A DNA stretch of 64,000 nt from Diphasiastrum complanatum (Eukaryota > Streptophyta > Lycopodiopsida > Lycopodiales > Lycopodiaceae). The notes beneath the pieces were generated by a model. The model saw nothing but the letters and a program-made list of their open reading frames with translations, searched no databases and had not been told where the DNA came from. Made by a program: the position numbers and the translations under genes. Below, piece after piece: positions 22,722 through 34,900 of the stretch; the first letter of the stretch is position 1; each line of letters starts with the position of its first letter. Location of the stretch: contig CM055092.1 of NCBI GenBank assembly GCA_029204225.1, positions 58,549,296 through 58,613,295 on the forward strand. The letters run 5' to 3'.

Positions 22722-24977
22722 GATGGACTTCGAGATTTGCTACAGCTGCAAAGGAGAGTAGCAAACGGATCGAAGCATGCTTGACAACTGGGATGAAGGT
22801 CTCAGAATAGTCCAAATCTGGAATATGGGAATAGCCTTTGGCGACCAACCTGTAGATTTAGCCTTCCTTCAACATCATACTTTACCTTGAATATCCACTT
22901 GCATGGAATCAGATTTCTTCCCTTTGGTAGCTCAGTGACTATCCACATTTGATTCTCTATCAGAGAATCGAATTTAGTGTCCATCGCTGCTTTCTATTGA
23001 TTAGCATCAGGTGTAGACATTGCCTCCGAAACTGTATTTGGTTCCTGGACAAAGTAGCAGGCTGCATCGTTCATAAATTTGGATGGAGGCTGTCTTGGTC
23101 GATTTGATCTTCTTGGTTGAATTTCAACCCCTTGTTGTTCAGACTCAATTTCTAAGTTTGTATCGATTTTCTGATTTTCAATCCTGGAGTCTTTTTTGAT
23201 AATTTTTTTTGATACTTGTATCGAAAATTTCCTGAGCTTTTCTCTTGTGGTTGATAAATCGATCTTCCACAAAAATGACATCTCTGCTCGTGAATGATTT
23301 TTCTGTTTCCAGATTGTAGAGCTTGTATGCCTTGTGGTATGGGGAGTAGCCAACAAAAATCGATTTTGTGCTTTTGTCATCCAGCTTCTTTCTGAGATCT
23401 TCAGGGATCTGAGCATAAGCAATGCGCTCTGATATTCTTGAATGATGATTTCGATCATGTCCACGCCTCATAAGATGTCTTGTCATTCAAGGCTTTGGTG
23501 ATGGATTGAATTTGTAGGTAGGCGGCCATAGAAACAACTTATGTTCAAAATTTCTTCGGAAGAGAGGCATGGGCCAGCATGCTCTTGGCACTTTCGGATG
23601 AGTGTATGATTCTTCCGTTCAGCTACACCATTGGACTGAGGTGAGTAGCTCGTTGTGAATTGTTGACATATTCTGTTGGCCTTGCAGAACTCCTTAAATT
23701 TGGTGGAGATAAATTCTCTCCCTCCATCTGTGCGTAGAGCTTTGATCTTCCTATGGGTCTGATTTTCTGCAGACGCCTTGAACTGTGTGAAAAACTTGAA
23801 TGCCTCTGATTTTTTTGTTCTTCATAAAATAGGTTGCAGTCCTTTGAGAGAAGTCATCGATGAAGGTTATGAGGTATAGAGCTTCTCCTTTGGAAGCAGT
23901 CTGCATCGGGCCACAGATGTCATTATGTACAAGATCTAATAGGCCTTTGGAAGTATGATCTAAGTCAGAAATGAAAGGACTTCTAGCATGCTTGCTGATT
24001 ATACAACTTTTACACGGAGAAGTTAGCTTCCTAACAGAAGGCAGATCTTGTACTAGTTTTTGAGTCGACAATTGTTGAATACTATTGCAGTTCAAATGGC
24101 CTACCAAAGCATATCAGATGGTTCAGAAGTTGAGGTGTGAATAGCTTGATTGTTGGAAGAATAATAGTGGTTGAGCTTGTAGAGATTGCCACTTCTTCTC
24201 CCAAAAGCTAGAACTTTTCGAGTTTTTTCAAGGATGGTGCAGCCGGTTGTATCGAATTTGACCCTTCGACCTAAATCAGTGATTCTGCTAACTAAGAGCA
24301 AGTTCTTGGTCAGATTTGGAACATGGAGAACGTTGGACAACAACTTGACTTCACCTTTATGAAATTCAATTCTGACTGTTCCTTCACCTTGAATCGAATG
24401 TGATGAGTTGTCTCCAAGTTGCACAACTCAAGAGTGGGTGAAAAATTTATAATCTTTGAACCAATCTTGATGGTGAGTCATGTGTTGAGTTGCTTCAGAA
24501 TCGAGATACCAGGAATCGATATTCTGTTGTTCTCCGACCTTGGTCATAAAGGCTGCTTCATCTTCCTCTTGCTCTTGTATCAAAAAACTGGTTGAAGTAG
24601 AATTCAGTTGTTGTCGGAACTGCTTCTTCTTCTCATTGTTGAATTTTAAAAATCTGTAGTCCTTGATCTCATGTCCAGTTTTCTTGCAGTATTTGCAGAA
24701 AAGTTTCTGCTTTGGTTGCATCCTTAGCAGTCTGAGCAGCTCTTATGTGACTGATTTGATTGTCTTTGATGTTGAGAGTGATCATGGCAAAAGCCTTGCC
24801 ATCTTTCAGCCTCCATTTGGTGATAGTGGCTGCCTCACCTTTAGGTTTAACTTCTATGCCATCAACGATGTCCCACAGTTCCTTGGCTAGTAGTATGACC
24901 TTCATTTTGAATTTTTAGAGATGGTAGTTGCTTCCATCGAGTCTATCGATTAGAGAAAAACTAGAAGACGAATCCAT
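22722..24977 (-). pseudogene. Older copia gag-protease-integrase-RT remnant (-)
   Basis: Minus strand from right to left: gag starts at 24977 (MDSSSSFSLIDRLDGSNYHL, stop, KFKMKVILLAKELW), loses its middle, then zinc knuckle CKYCKKTGHEIKDY (last Cys is Tyr), protease WYLDSEATQHMTHH (DSGA to DSEA), the block GEGTVRIEF...NVLHVPNLTKNLL, integrase CKSCIISKHAR and VHNDICGPM, the integrase C-terminal LRKKLDDKSTKSIFVGY, the linker AACYFVQEPNTVSEAMS and the RT start (WIVTELPKGRNLIPCKWIFKVK ... DYSETFIPVVKHASIRLLL). It ends at LEVHQ where the LTR at 22719 begins. Several shifts and stops. Same family as 12915-15430 and 52393-55967. Confidence 0.85.
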
Positions 24978-25107
24978 TATGGTTGAGCGAGATCGTTGAT
25001 AGAAAAAATTGTTTTGAGATATTGTTGGTTGCGCGCTTGCTAGAACAACGTCTTGATAGAAACAAGACTTGATAATTCACAATAAAATGTAGATTACTGA
25101 ACTGCCT

Positions 25108-25119
25108 GCTTTGATACCA
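25108..25119 (-). other. Primer-binding site of the older copia
   Basis: The plus-strand text GCTTTGATACCA is the complement of TGGTATCAAAGC, the Met-tRNA type site. It lies directly left of the LTR start at 25120 and about 130 bp upstream of gag. Confidence 0.85.
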
Positions 25120-25710
25120 TGTCATAAATCGAGAGATTAGTCAGCGAAAGCTCGAACAAGTGCATGTAGGATCGAAAACGCCACAAACAACAGCTGAATA
25201 TTCAAATTAAATGATTCAGACAAATGCACAAAAAATGATATAGTAGTAGGACTAAAAATTTGCACTCTAATTAATACCAAACAGTGAGTACAATGCTTGA
25301 AGTGATAACTTCAGCTTACAGTTGTTGAGACTGATAACTCTTGTTACAGAAACTCAAATAATCAGAAGAAGTTTTATGATGAAGATTCTAGGATTGACAT
25401 CTTACAAAATACCTACAACTACTTGTTATTGCAGTTATTACAACCGTCTCATTACAGTTAACGCATGTACAAAGTGGGCGAACTGTCAACGCGAAGTCGT
25501 TGGGTCGGATTGTAGACCGACAATGTCAAAATTTACAAGTATCAAAAAATGTACAATGACTCAAAAAATATAGAATTCTTCGAGTTGATCCGGTATCAAA
25601 GAATTCTAGGAAAAATTCGATCCTTTGTTCAAAAATTCGAGACTTCTGTTTTTGGTTTTTCAGGATGCTCATTATTGAATGGATTTGAGGCTGAGCATCG
25701 AATTCCAACA
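25120..25710 (-). repeat. 5' LTR of the older copia
   Basis: 591 bp, from TGTCATAAATCGAG next to the primer site to GAATTCCAACA. The right end is chosen on the TGT...ACA symmetry. Its 3' partner was not identified, because the element is broken at 22720. Confidence 0.65.
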
Positions 25711-25719
25711 AGTGGGTCA

Positions 25720-27100
25720 CGACCTACACTCCTTAGTGAATAGAGTGCAAGGATTCTAATGACTTTGTAGTACATCCTGAGAAAGGCAAAGTAGATGCCT
25801 TCCATGAATTATCACCTCTTACCAAGGATCTAGGCAGTCCAAGGTTAGTAGACTCCTCCTTGTACATAGCCTGCATGAATTTGTGATTGGAGTGATCCAA
25901 TTGTGACCTGGCTTCACTTGTGCTATTTTCTCCTTAGCCATCACTCTATAATGGTTAGCTTCCACACAAGCATCAAGCTTAAAAAGCCCTCTAAATGGGC
26001 TCCTTGCAACATTCTCACTCTTCATTGTCAAGCAAGCATTTGCATCAAATCTAACAAAAAAGCCTTTATCCAAAAGTTGCCCAACACTAAGGAAGTTTCA
26101 TGTAATGTTAGGAATATACAACACACTTTGAAGCTTGATTTTTTTTTAGATCCAAGACATATAGGAACTAATGATACTCTCTCAACCTTGCATTCAAGAT
26201 CATTTGCTACATGAATAATTGACCCAAAAAAGATAATAGTTGAGAGAAATAATCTTTGTAACTTGTCATGCGTGAACTTGTCCCACTATCTCTCTACCAA
26301 GATTCTTCCTTAGATTTAAAGCTTGTTGATGACAAGTTAGACACCATTAGAGACTCCTCCTCATTGTAAGAATAATAATATTCTTTTTTACTAAAGTTTT
26401 CTTACCTTCCTTGTGCATCTTTCCTACATTCAGATGCAAAGTGGCCCTTCTTGCCACAAAAGTAGCATTTGAATCTTGACTTATCCTTCCTTCCAATTGA
26501 TGATGGTGATGAATCTTCATCACCTTCATCCTTGAGCTGCTCATTATTTTTCTTGAATGATCATTTGCTCCTCCCATTGCCTTTTCCATGGATGAGAAGA
26601 TCATTTTCATCATCTCCATCCTTGATAAAAAGCTATTCCATTATAGACAACGTATTTAGTTGTCTACATTCCTCCTCCACAAAGACCCCATTGTAGACTC
26701 TCTATGGATGGACAATTATCTTTTATGGCATATGATTGGATTAGATTTGAGTAGTCATCATTCAAACCATTCAAAACTATTTGTACCAGCCCACTTGGTC
26801 TTCTTATTGGATCACCAATATATGCAAGTTTTCAATTTATATCCTTTACTCTTAGCACTTAGCTTTGAGCACTCTTTCCTTTGCCTTGATAGCTTTGGAG
26901 GATATGATTTCTTTGGATTCATAAATAGCTTGCTTGCAATGTGTCCCAAGCCTCCTTTGGTCGAGACACAAGCTCTTCATTTTTATGCAACTTGGTCTTT
27001 TCTTGTACTTCATTTGTTCTTGGAGATTTTGAGGCTCCTCTTCAATACCAAGGACAATATCTATTAGATCTTGAAGTACCAATATTGATTCCATTCTCAC
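25720..27100 (-). pseudogene. Third copia gag-protease remnant (-)
   Basis: 27100-26852 reads MRMESILVLQDLIDIVLGIEEEP, a gag N-terminal segment. 26400-26480 encodes the zinc knuckle CYFCGKKGHFASEC, with all four ligands present. 25830-26340 is frameshifted protease and pre-integrase sequence (SSRMTSYKDYFSQL and MYKEESTNLGLPRSLV are readable). The LTR at 25710 borders it on the left, suggesting that the older copia inserted into it. Confidence 0.6.
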
Positions 27101-28496
27101 TTTCCATGTGAAGCAATTGGAAAGAGTGAGTCAATCTTTCACTTGCCTCAAGTGGATGCCATTATGAGATAAGTGCTCTAGTCTAAAATCACCCTAAGAA
27201 GCAACCGCATAACAAAGAAAGAAACCTTGTGAAGGCTGCATGCTACAAGCCTCCACAAGCCACATTTACATGTTGCATGCATGCAAAACCTTCTTTGTGG
27301 CAGCAAAAGCCACAAAGGCAAATTTTTTTGAAATCTTTAACTCTCTCAAAATCAAGAAAGCTTACACATTGTGAAAAAGAAAAAGGCGTGTTTTAAAAAA
27401 GGAGAAAAACAAACACACAAGCCCACTAAAATCAACGAGTCCAAACATAATAATAAAAAAAAATTTAGGAACGAAAAAAAAAGAACACAATCCTGATAAA
27501 AGCAAATGTGACTAGGTGTCTTAGGCAGATCTGAAAATACTATTGGGTTGTAAAATTTACCCAATTTTGCAGTTTCCATTTATTATAATATATGTGGAGG
27601 CTCACCCAGCCTTGCAACTTAGCTCAACCGGCCAGTTCCACATGACACTTTGGAGGTGATTAAATCACAACAACAAGGTACTAGTAATCTCTTGATTACG
27701 TTATGGTCAGCTGGTGCCGTTTAGTCACACAAAACAGGATGGTTAATATGCCATAATGAGCATTACTATTTTAAGTAACAAGGGTGCACGCATTTATACC
27801 TTTTAAAAGTGAAAGGTGCAGGCGTTTCGCGAGAGAGAGAGAGGATTCGACGGGCAACGCCATCGCTCCTCTCAGCCAAAGCGTGGGAGTATCTGCATCC
27901 AACATTGCTCTCTGATCTGCCTTTTCTTTTATTTTCACTCTCTCTGCCTTTTCTTTTATTTTCACTCTCTCTAGCAGCAATCAAATATGGATTATCTCTT
28001 CCCAGCTTTACAATGATCTTCTATTTGTGGTCTAATCTATGTGACTCTCTGTCTCTCTCGTACACAGGACAATAGCGGTGTCTGATATTGTACTTCCACG
28101 CATTTGCTTCTCCGAGCTTTACACTTAGGGATTGTGCTACTGCAATCACTTCTGCAGCTCAGCTTGCATGAAACTCATGAATCCGTGAATAAGATCTGCT
28201 CAAGCTGACAATTCTCTGAATGCATCAAATTTTCTCTGAGATAAGCTTTCAAATCCATCGGAAAACAAGCAGAATCCATTGCGATTTTGCAGAACTGGCT
28301 AGTGGTAGATAGCAACAGATCTCAGCTTCAAATTGAAGATTGCTGCTATGATCAAATTGCAGCAGAGAAATTGCCCTCTCTCAGCGATCACACCCTCTCT
28401 CTCTCTCTCTCTCCCTCTTGCCCCCCTCTCAATTTCTCTGTTTCTCTGTTGAAGGGCACCATCTGACCATACCGTCAGAGAAAGGGCCCTTAAGGG
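27101..28496 (+). promoter_or_regulatory. Upstream region of LPA1
   Basis: No retroelement domain is seen. It holds a perfect 27-bp tandem duplication (27918-27971), a (CT) run at 28394-28412 and further pyrimidine-rich sequence near 28413-28450, as is common just upstream of plant genes. The transcription start and TATA box cannot be fixed. The role is inferred only from position before exon 1. Confidence 0.4.
27918..27971 (+). repeat. 27-bp perfect tandem duplication
   Basis: Two identical 27-bp units starting TGCCTTTTCTTTTATTTT lie head to tail about 680 bp before the LPA1 start codon. Confidence 0.95.
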
Positions 28497-28546
28497 CCGT
28501 TATGAGATTTTGGGGAGGGCTTGCCCCCACCAAAATCTCATAACGG
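28497..28546 (+). repeat. Perfect 17-bp hairpin upstream of LPA1
   Basis: CCGTTATGAGATTTTGG (28497-28513) and CCAAAATCTCATAACGG (28530-28546) are exact reverse complements around a 16-nt loop. A 14-bp palindrome GGCCCTTAAGGGCC precedes it and overlaps its first two bases. It lies about 100 bp before the likely start codon, so it may be in the 5' untranslated leader. A folded leader or a small inverted-repeat transposon end are both possible. Confidence 0.9.
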
Positions 28547-28647
28547 ATCTAATACATCTTCCTTTTCACTCCACCTAGTCACTCCTGGATGTGTTGGAAG
28601 CTCTGTATCCTTATTACATAGACGTGCATGTTCATCTGCCTGTTGTG

Positions 28648-28965
28648 ATGAGCGACATGGTTAGTATTGCTGCATCAGTGGGATTGCAAGCTTGCGTTAT
28701 TTCCTTACACACGAGAGCCGCCCCAATTTTCTCTTACCCTTCCCTACACTTCAAGCATTTTCTACATATTGGAGCAACCGTCAGCCGGAGCAGCAGTAGC
28801 ACTAGAAGAAGAAGACGTTGCAGCAGTGGCAGTAAATCAAAGCATGATCCATTTGCTCAAGTTAAAGCATCAGCAAGTGACACGCGTTCTTCCAGCCACC
28901 CAGTAGATGCAACCACAGCTGAGGAAGCTATTAATGTGGGCCTTTCTTTATTCTCCAAAGGCAGG
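28648..28965 (+). CDS. LPA1: LPA1 exon 1
   Basis: 106 codons: transit peptide plus the start of the TPR (ends LFSKGR). Donor AGG/GTACGA, phase 0. Intron 1 is 343 bp. Confidence 0.85.
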
Positions 28966-31900
28966 GTACGACTAATTGTTGTTCTTTCTCTTGGCTTTTT
29001 CATTCTTTTATTTGAGCTACAAATTTTTTATCGTAGAATGTTACATTAGTGGAAGAGCGGTTTGCGGCTGCTATATATTCCACAAATTTTCCTGATATAA
29101 TTTAAGTGGTCTTTATTTATTGGTTTTTCCTGCGTAGTTTCAAACACGGGAGTATCCCACAGGCAACGTAGGGCTTTCGCATTGTGTGCCGTGCTCATAT
29201 TGCAAATTTTATGTTGTAGAAGCTATGCTTAAATTTCTTTTAATAGTATAATTTTCGTAGTCTAAGTGTGGTTCAAGTTCATTTTTATCCCAGTATAGAT
29301 GATAGCAGGTGACAGATGCAATGGCGCAGTTTAATGTTGCACTTGAACTGAACCCAACACCAGAAGAAGCTCAAGCTGCGCTTTACAACAAAGCTTGTTG
29401 TCACTCATACAGGTCTGCTTTCTTTCCTCCTCAAATTGAGATTCGAACTGAATCGAATCGTGATTCAGTGAAACACTAATTGGTCAGCTTATCAAGACTT
29501 GGTGGAAAGAATAGCCTTGTTCTAGAAGGTGAACTTGTAGTATTGGAGGATTTGACTGCCTTTGTACCTCATGAACTAGAAAAAGTCGTAGAGACGCAAC
29601 ACCATCAGTTAAGAAACTGTATAGTTTTTGAATATCTGGTTCGTTGGAAGGGTAATGCAAATGATGAGGACACCTAGGAGAATGAGTGGACTTGAGACTT
29701 AGATTCCTTGGTTTTCTCCCATAGAAGGAAGTTTTTATGGGGGAGGGAATGTTATGTAGCATAATGGTACGGTCAGTAGTGATGGCCTTGCAAGGGGTGG
29801 AACGTCTCTAACGTATTGAATGCATGCTGCGCGCTTTGATATTCAATGTAGATGCCCTGTAACAGCCATGCCATTGGCATCCATCTCAAGGTTAATTGTC
29901 TAATATTGGCAATTTATAAGTTTTTGTTTATATGGTAGAATGGAACTATTATGCAACATTATTTTTTAAGTTATTTAAGTTAGGCATGCATAATGTCCAA
30001 ATCAGGTCTATATAGTTGTCTTTTGGACATCCTCCTCTCTAATCCGAATCTAATGGTTGTCACTCTTAAGATGTATCTTGCTAAAGATGGTTGCAACACA
30101 TTGAGAAAGTCATCTATTTGATGTACTTGTGTGTTATTGTAATCTTATTGAGACCACGATAATCTACACGAATATGAAAAGAATAGAGCAAAGGTTGAAA
30201 TGTTGGGTCTGATACATTCTAATCTTACATATCTTTTCAAATTATGAATAAGATATATCCGTCCCCCCTTCCTTTAGACTTATCTTGTAAGATCGTCTAC
30301 ATATGGGACTTACCCCTTGAATGAGCTCAATATTATGCTCCATTTTCCATCTAGGAGGCAACCCTGCCAAATTATGCTTAGTTAAAATCTCCTAAAATTT
30401 CTTTTGAATGGATTCATCAAAGACATTTAACTCAGTGGAAATTGGCAAAGTTGTTGATGCATGAGATGCAAGATGCAAAGTGGAAATTTGCTCTTACCTA
30501 TGTCCGTTTATGAAATTACAAATATTGAGTACTTATATTCACCATGTAACACAAATAGAACCACTCAAATATCATGTTCTTTGTTCTTAAAGATCAGATG
30601 AGAGGGCGAGTTGGCAACTTCGTCTTACCCTCTGCCATGTGCCAAGCATTGTTTCGTAGCCATTCAAACTAATAATGACTTCAAATGTGTAGAAATCCCT
30701 TGTAATTGAAGAAATTTGAATGAAAGTAATAGAACATTCAAAAACCCTCATAAGTGATTGATGAAAGCATCAAATCATTATGACATGGATCAAAATCAAA
30801 GCGTAAGCAATGACATTTATTGTTACTCATTGAAGTAGTAGTTGCGAGAGCTTGAGTAGTTATTGAATACCAGTGACTCAACTTATAAAGATTATCTTGC
30901 CATTTTTCAAGTGCAAGTAAGCTCCTACTTTTGTCAAATATAGAACAACCATCTTCATTGAATCCAACCTTGTGACCCAAATCTACTATTCTGATTATAG
31001 AGAGCAGATTCTTGGTAAGATTTGGAAAATGAAGAACATTTGGAACTAACGTGACATCACCATTCTTAAACTGTAGCTTTACAATGCCTTCACCATGAAT
31101 ACGATGTGTGCTGCCATCACCCAAATGAACATGTTTTTGAGTGTTGAAACAATTGTACTCGTGGAAAGAATGGTACATGAGCCAAAGCATTTAAGAAAGC
31201 TCTCAAATAGAATCTCCTACCTCCTAAAACTCAAATTATTCCAAATGTAGAATTTCCTCCAATTTAGTTTGATGTAGGCTATTTGTGGCTGGTTATGGAT
31301 GGCTCAAAATAAACTTAAAACTGAACCTGATACTTCTACTGAACTGGGTCTAGACTCCAATCATCTTTTAACAAGGCTTGCCCTTGATATATCATTGAGG
31401 TCTTTTGGCCCATTCCATGAATTATTTTTCAAGAACTACTCCAAATTTAATGCTTTTGCTATCACATGGAAACCATAATAAGAAAAGTCTTAAATTGCAA
31501 CATCTTCTTACAAAGATGTCTTCACAAAAGTTTGGCTAGTAGCTCCATATGAAATAACTATTGGAACATGTAGAAAATTCTTAACTCCAATACATTGACT
31601 CGATGTAACTTCAAACATATAATGAAATATTACTATTGTTGATGGAAAAGATGTGATTCTATAAAAGTAGATTTCTTAGATAGTATCTATCTTGCTAACT
31701 GTGATGTTGTTTAAAAGCTTTAGTGCTAAATTTCTTTCTATAGTGCTTGTTGATGACAATTTCTTTGAAAGAGCATAGTATTTGCATGGTATACTCATCT
31801 TATCAACTCTGAGTTTTAAGTGGTTGGAGAAGACTTATCAAGGGCATATTCAGAACAAATTTACCCGCACAAGTGAAATTCAAGATGTTCCTGCATGAGT

Positions 31901-34900
31901 GAAATCAAATTTTCACTATAGAGGTATTAGGAGCTAATTTTCTTTGAATGAAACGCGGTTCGACACAACACTGCTTAGGATGACATAACATTTTTCAACA
32001 CCAATCAAAAGCTTTTCCTTGAATGTAGGAAGTTGTTGATGTACATCTACTGCATGTACCAAGCTTTGATATGCATATAACTCATCCTCCTTCAAAAGTG
32101 AATATATTAGCCTTAACATCCATCCTTACTTCATCGGAAATCAATTGATCTACTTGATAAAAAATCATATAATCGGGTGTAATGTGCTAATTGCCAAATG
32201 ATGTTAGGTGGAATAACCTAGGGTACTTCAATACCTACCATCACTTAACCTGCCAGTCAGTTTTTGGGATTCCTTAAGCTTATTCTATTCTTTGGATGCT
32301 CAAGTATGCTAAATGAACATGGTACTGCAGGGAAGAAGGTGAGCAAGCAGCACAGACATTGAGAATAGCACTTAGGCAGTACAACTTGAAGTTCAGCACT
32401 ATCCTAAATGATCCAGATATGGCTCCATTTAGATCCATGCCTGAATTTAAGCAACTTCAAAATGAGGTATAGCGTACTCAATCTTTTTGCTGGTCTATAA
32501 TAACACTTAAAAAGAGTATTATTTGTTGATTTTTATGACACTATTTGGAGATATGTGATAAAGGTTGTTTTTGCTACTATTCTTAGTTTTCATGTTGGGT
32601 TCTCATTAACTTCAGACTTCTGTTGCACTTTCTAGGCAAGAGCAGGGGGACAAGAAATTGGCAACAGCTTTAGAAGGGATTTGAAGCTTATTAGTGAAGT
32701 CCAGGCCCCATTTCGAGGTATACGCAAGGTCTTATATGCTGTGTTCTCCGTGGCAGCTGGTATATCAACTCTTTTTACTATTCCCAGATTTCTACTTGCT
32801 TTCCAAGGAGGCGAAGGTGCACCAGACAAATTGGAAACTGCACAGAACCTTGCAATCAACGTTGGGGGTAAGTGTAGATGACTTGACAAGATGCGATGAA
32901 ATACCATTGCTAGAAATCACACAAGAATTTGAAAGAAACCTTTTTTTTAGCTCAAATGAGTTAAATTGTGTGCCATGACAGATTATTGTCTATGTTCCTT
33001 CCATGCTTGTTCCCAGGAGATCTAGTCCGAGTTGCTATTAGCATGATGCCTATCAGAGAAATTTTTGGAAAGTCAGCTTAAAATGGACTCATTTGTTAAA
33101 TTGCATTTTGTAATTGGAACTTGAAGCCTTACATGAGGTAGCATCTGAATTGTAGTGACTGACTGTGGGGGTGTCCTATATGCATGCAATAAAATTCCAG
33201 ATTCTCCCTGAACAACCTTATTTGGCTCAAAGGAAACAGGAAATATAATGTCACTGAAACGTTAAGAGATTCAAATCTTCTTTGAGAGGTAGTCAGATAC
33301 TTCACTGTTTTGCTATCCTCAATGAACCCAATTTTGAATGGCTTTTGCTTTACAAAATTCTCTTTCTTCACATATATAGAATCTATTGTAAGGTCAATCT
33401 ATGGTTATTGTCTTCATACAATAGAAAAAAATGAACTTTCAGCTAGCATTTTAGTGTTGAGCAGAATAATAAACTCTTTCTTAAATTGGTGTTAATCTAC
33501 GTGTTTGTACATGATACATGATATATATATGTATACATGTCACCGTATGTGTGTGCATGCATGTTTGTACATGTCGTCCTTCTCTTTCATGTTGCTGTCA
33601 CATGTTTTTAGTATATCCTCTTCTATGAAAGATTTGTCTGAAAGAACGTAGAAATCGATTGAAAAAGGTTGGCAAGGGGATATAAAAGGACATGCCTTTC
33701 ACATGCAGATGAAAAGAGGAGAGGAGCTTGTTGAGATGTAGATTTAGTGGAAATGGGCAGTGCGGGATGTAGACTTACAAGGAATAACAATCTTGGTCAT
33801 TTTCCAATCCTTTTGAGTTGAGCCTTATTTCCATGAGAATGAAATCCCACAGAAATTTTCATAAGTCAATATGGTCTTTAAATTCATAAGAAATTGAAAC
33901 AAGTCATCCTGACCTCTTGTGCAAGATGTTGTCCTTAAAGCTGGATGAGGTTATAGTGGAAAGGGTTGCAAAAGCAGCTTTTCAAAAACTCTTTTCAAAG
34001 CAAAATGGTAAATATGCATGTAAATTAGAATTTAGAACTTTCAACGTAGCGGAGCACACAATGCACATCGCGAAATTAAACTAGCAATACATCAAAGTTG
34101 AAAGTTCAAACTTCAAATAGAAACAAAAATTACAACTTCCAATGCTCAAGAGTGATGATTCACGAGTCAAGACTCAAAATTTAAATCATCACAATGCATA
34201 AAATCAAAATGTTAAAACTTAAAATTGATATTAGATAATCAAATTTCAATGATGTTAGTGTTCAAGATCCATATGTGTGCACTGTCAATGTCTGATGATA
34301 TGTAAACAATAATATGTCATGACTCATGAGTACTGTCTAAGCTCTCCTAGCTCAGAGCCTCCTCCAAGCAAGTGCTGCCGAGCCTCCTGTAGTCTCCTCT
34401 CGAATATCGGAGCGTAATCTGTTAAAATTTGTCTACAAATTCTAGATAGGAGTTAACTAATCATATTAGCACTCACACACACCAAGACCAACATAAGAGA
34501 TTTAGAGAACTTTGATTATAGAGGGATGAGCAAAGCTCTATACAATGGAATGAATCTATGGTGGGGAACCAGCCTACTTAAATACTTTCTCTATAGCTCG
34601 TGTAAACAAAAGCAAAAAGCAAAAACTAAAGGCAAAAAGCTGATTGCTATTATTGCTACCTATTTTGGGTAAAGACCCATGATGATTTACTAAGTAATAA
34701 AACCAAGTTCTATCCTAGAACTAGTGCGGTCAACTATATGCATGAATAACTATATGACTCTACAATTTACTATAGATAGAAATGGCCCCTATAATAGCAT
34801 GCAGGCATGGCCAAACTAACATTAGTGTTACAAATTAAACATTAATTCCTAACACTCCCCCTTTATGTTTACTTTGTTATCTGTTACTCCTAGAAGGTCT

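Noticed and set aside
16748-22725. TTGATG as target duplication of the large copia
   Set aside because: Both copies lie in homologous RT sequence that overlaps by about 25 diverged bases, so the match is explained by homology.
27766-28075. Open frames over the 27-bp duplication (both strands)
   Set aside because: Low-complexity Lys/Glu or Leu/Phe translation of a CT-rich repeat, with no family match.
28591-28647. Upstream extension of LPA1 exon 1 beginning at 28591
   Set aside because: The frame is open but starts with GTG, not ATG; the first ATG in frame is 28648, with another at 28657.
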